From positions 186,001-250,000 of the forward strand of contig NZ_JGZI01000009.1 in the NCBI RefSeq assembly GCF_000741705.1: a stretch of 64,000 nucleotides of DNA. The letters are read 5' to 3'. The position numbers were made by a program, and so were the translations under genes. Positions 63,866 through 64,000 of the stretch are shown piece by piece (the stretch's first letter is position 1; each line of letters opens with the position of its first letter). The notes beneath the pieces are model-generated. The model made no database searches. It was not told the DNA's origin and was given only the letters and a program-made list of their open reading frames with translations. This DNA comes from Bifidobacterium psychraerophilum. Its GTDB lineage: Bacteria > Actinomycetota > Actinomycetes > Actinomycetales > Bifidobacteriaceae.

Positions 63866-64000
63866 ATGACAGAAGATTCTGTCGTCCTCAAAGGGCATGA
63901 TGCACGTCTGCCGATGTTGCGAAAAGCCCAGGCGGATGCCAAATACCGAGAGATGACACAGGGCTCCGTACAACGGTTGATCCTTCGCCTCTGCATTCCG
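63866..64000 (+). CDS. Start of a MATE-family efflux transporter, cut by the window edge
   Basis: The frame from ATG 63866 runs 45 codons to the end of the window. It ends in KYREMTQGSVQRLILRLCIP, which matches the segment that leads into the first helix of MATE transporters (typically MTQGSIPRLILRLALP). AGAGGAGA precedes the ATG. The 200 bases between the rplL terminator and this start hold no gene. Confidence 0.7.
   Translation, partial: MTEDSVVLKGHDARLPMLRKAQADAKYREMTQGSVQRLILRLCIP

Overview
The window is a stretch of a high-GC Gram-positive chromosome, almost certainly a Bifidobacterium. The main evidence is a single giant type I fatty-acid synthase (about 3,111 aa) directly behind a biotin-dependent acyl-CoA carboxylase pair and in front of its own phosphopantetheinyl transferase. 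Supporting evidence is the PepC-type aminopeptidase, the biotin ECF transporter without biotin synthesis genes, and the acidic N-terminal extension on NusG. I do not assign a species.

Layout. 1-8.2 kb: end of a probable RNase E/G gene, rplU-rpmA-obg, proB, a class I aminotransferase, tRNA-Trp-secE-nusG, then rplK-rplA. 8.3-14.0 kb (minus strand): a polytopic DUF6020-like membrane protein overlapping a PucR/CdaR-type regulator, then a bioY-bioM-bioN biotin uptake operon. 14.2-28.8 kb (plus): birA, accC, accD, fas, acpS. Biotin enters by BioYMN, BirA loads it on AccC, AccC/AccD make malonyl-CoA, Fas uses it, and AcpS activates the Fas ACP domain. 28.9-30.8 kb: a divergent ArgP-like regulator and an ArgO/LysE exporter. 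tRNA-Gly(TCC) follows at 30.9 kb.

31.0-36.1 kb is a decayed prophage. It keeps an immunity module (CI-like repressor and ImmA-type protease with repeated operator-like sites), one zinc-ribbon/HTH gene with a clear one-base frameshift, and a lysis module (small membrane protein, r1t-type holin, two tandem Amidase_5-type endolysins, a 56-aa protein). No integrase, packaging or structural genes are visible. 36.1-40.8 kb is accessory: an SDR protein without its catalytic Tyr/Lys, then an MFS transporter, a TetR regulator and a divergent amidinohydrolase tied together by two nearly identical palindromes, then an M50-like membrane peptidase.

41-64 kb returns to core genes: a siderophore-interacting-type flavoprotein, rpsO and pnp, a LemA/DUF2207 pair, an aldo-keto reductase, a nicotinamidase-PgeF fusion, ispD, a pyroglutamyl-peptidase relative lacking its catalytic His, a DivIVA-like coiled-coil protein, pepC, two tandem DAHP synthases with a possible structured RNA between them, an MTA/SAH nucleosidase, rplJ-rplL behind a leader/attenuator, and the start of a MATE transporter. 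rplKA and rplJL, usually adjacent in bacteria, lie about 54 kb apart.

No single locus stands out as a clearly new multi-gene system. The best leads are the TetR/MFS/amidinohydrolase regulon, the three-way-junction RNA candidate before the second DAHP synthase, the two enzyme relatives with lost active sites, and the reduced prophage.
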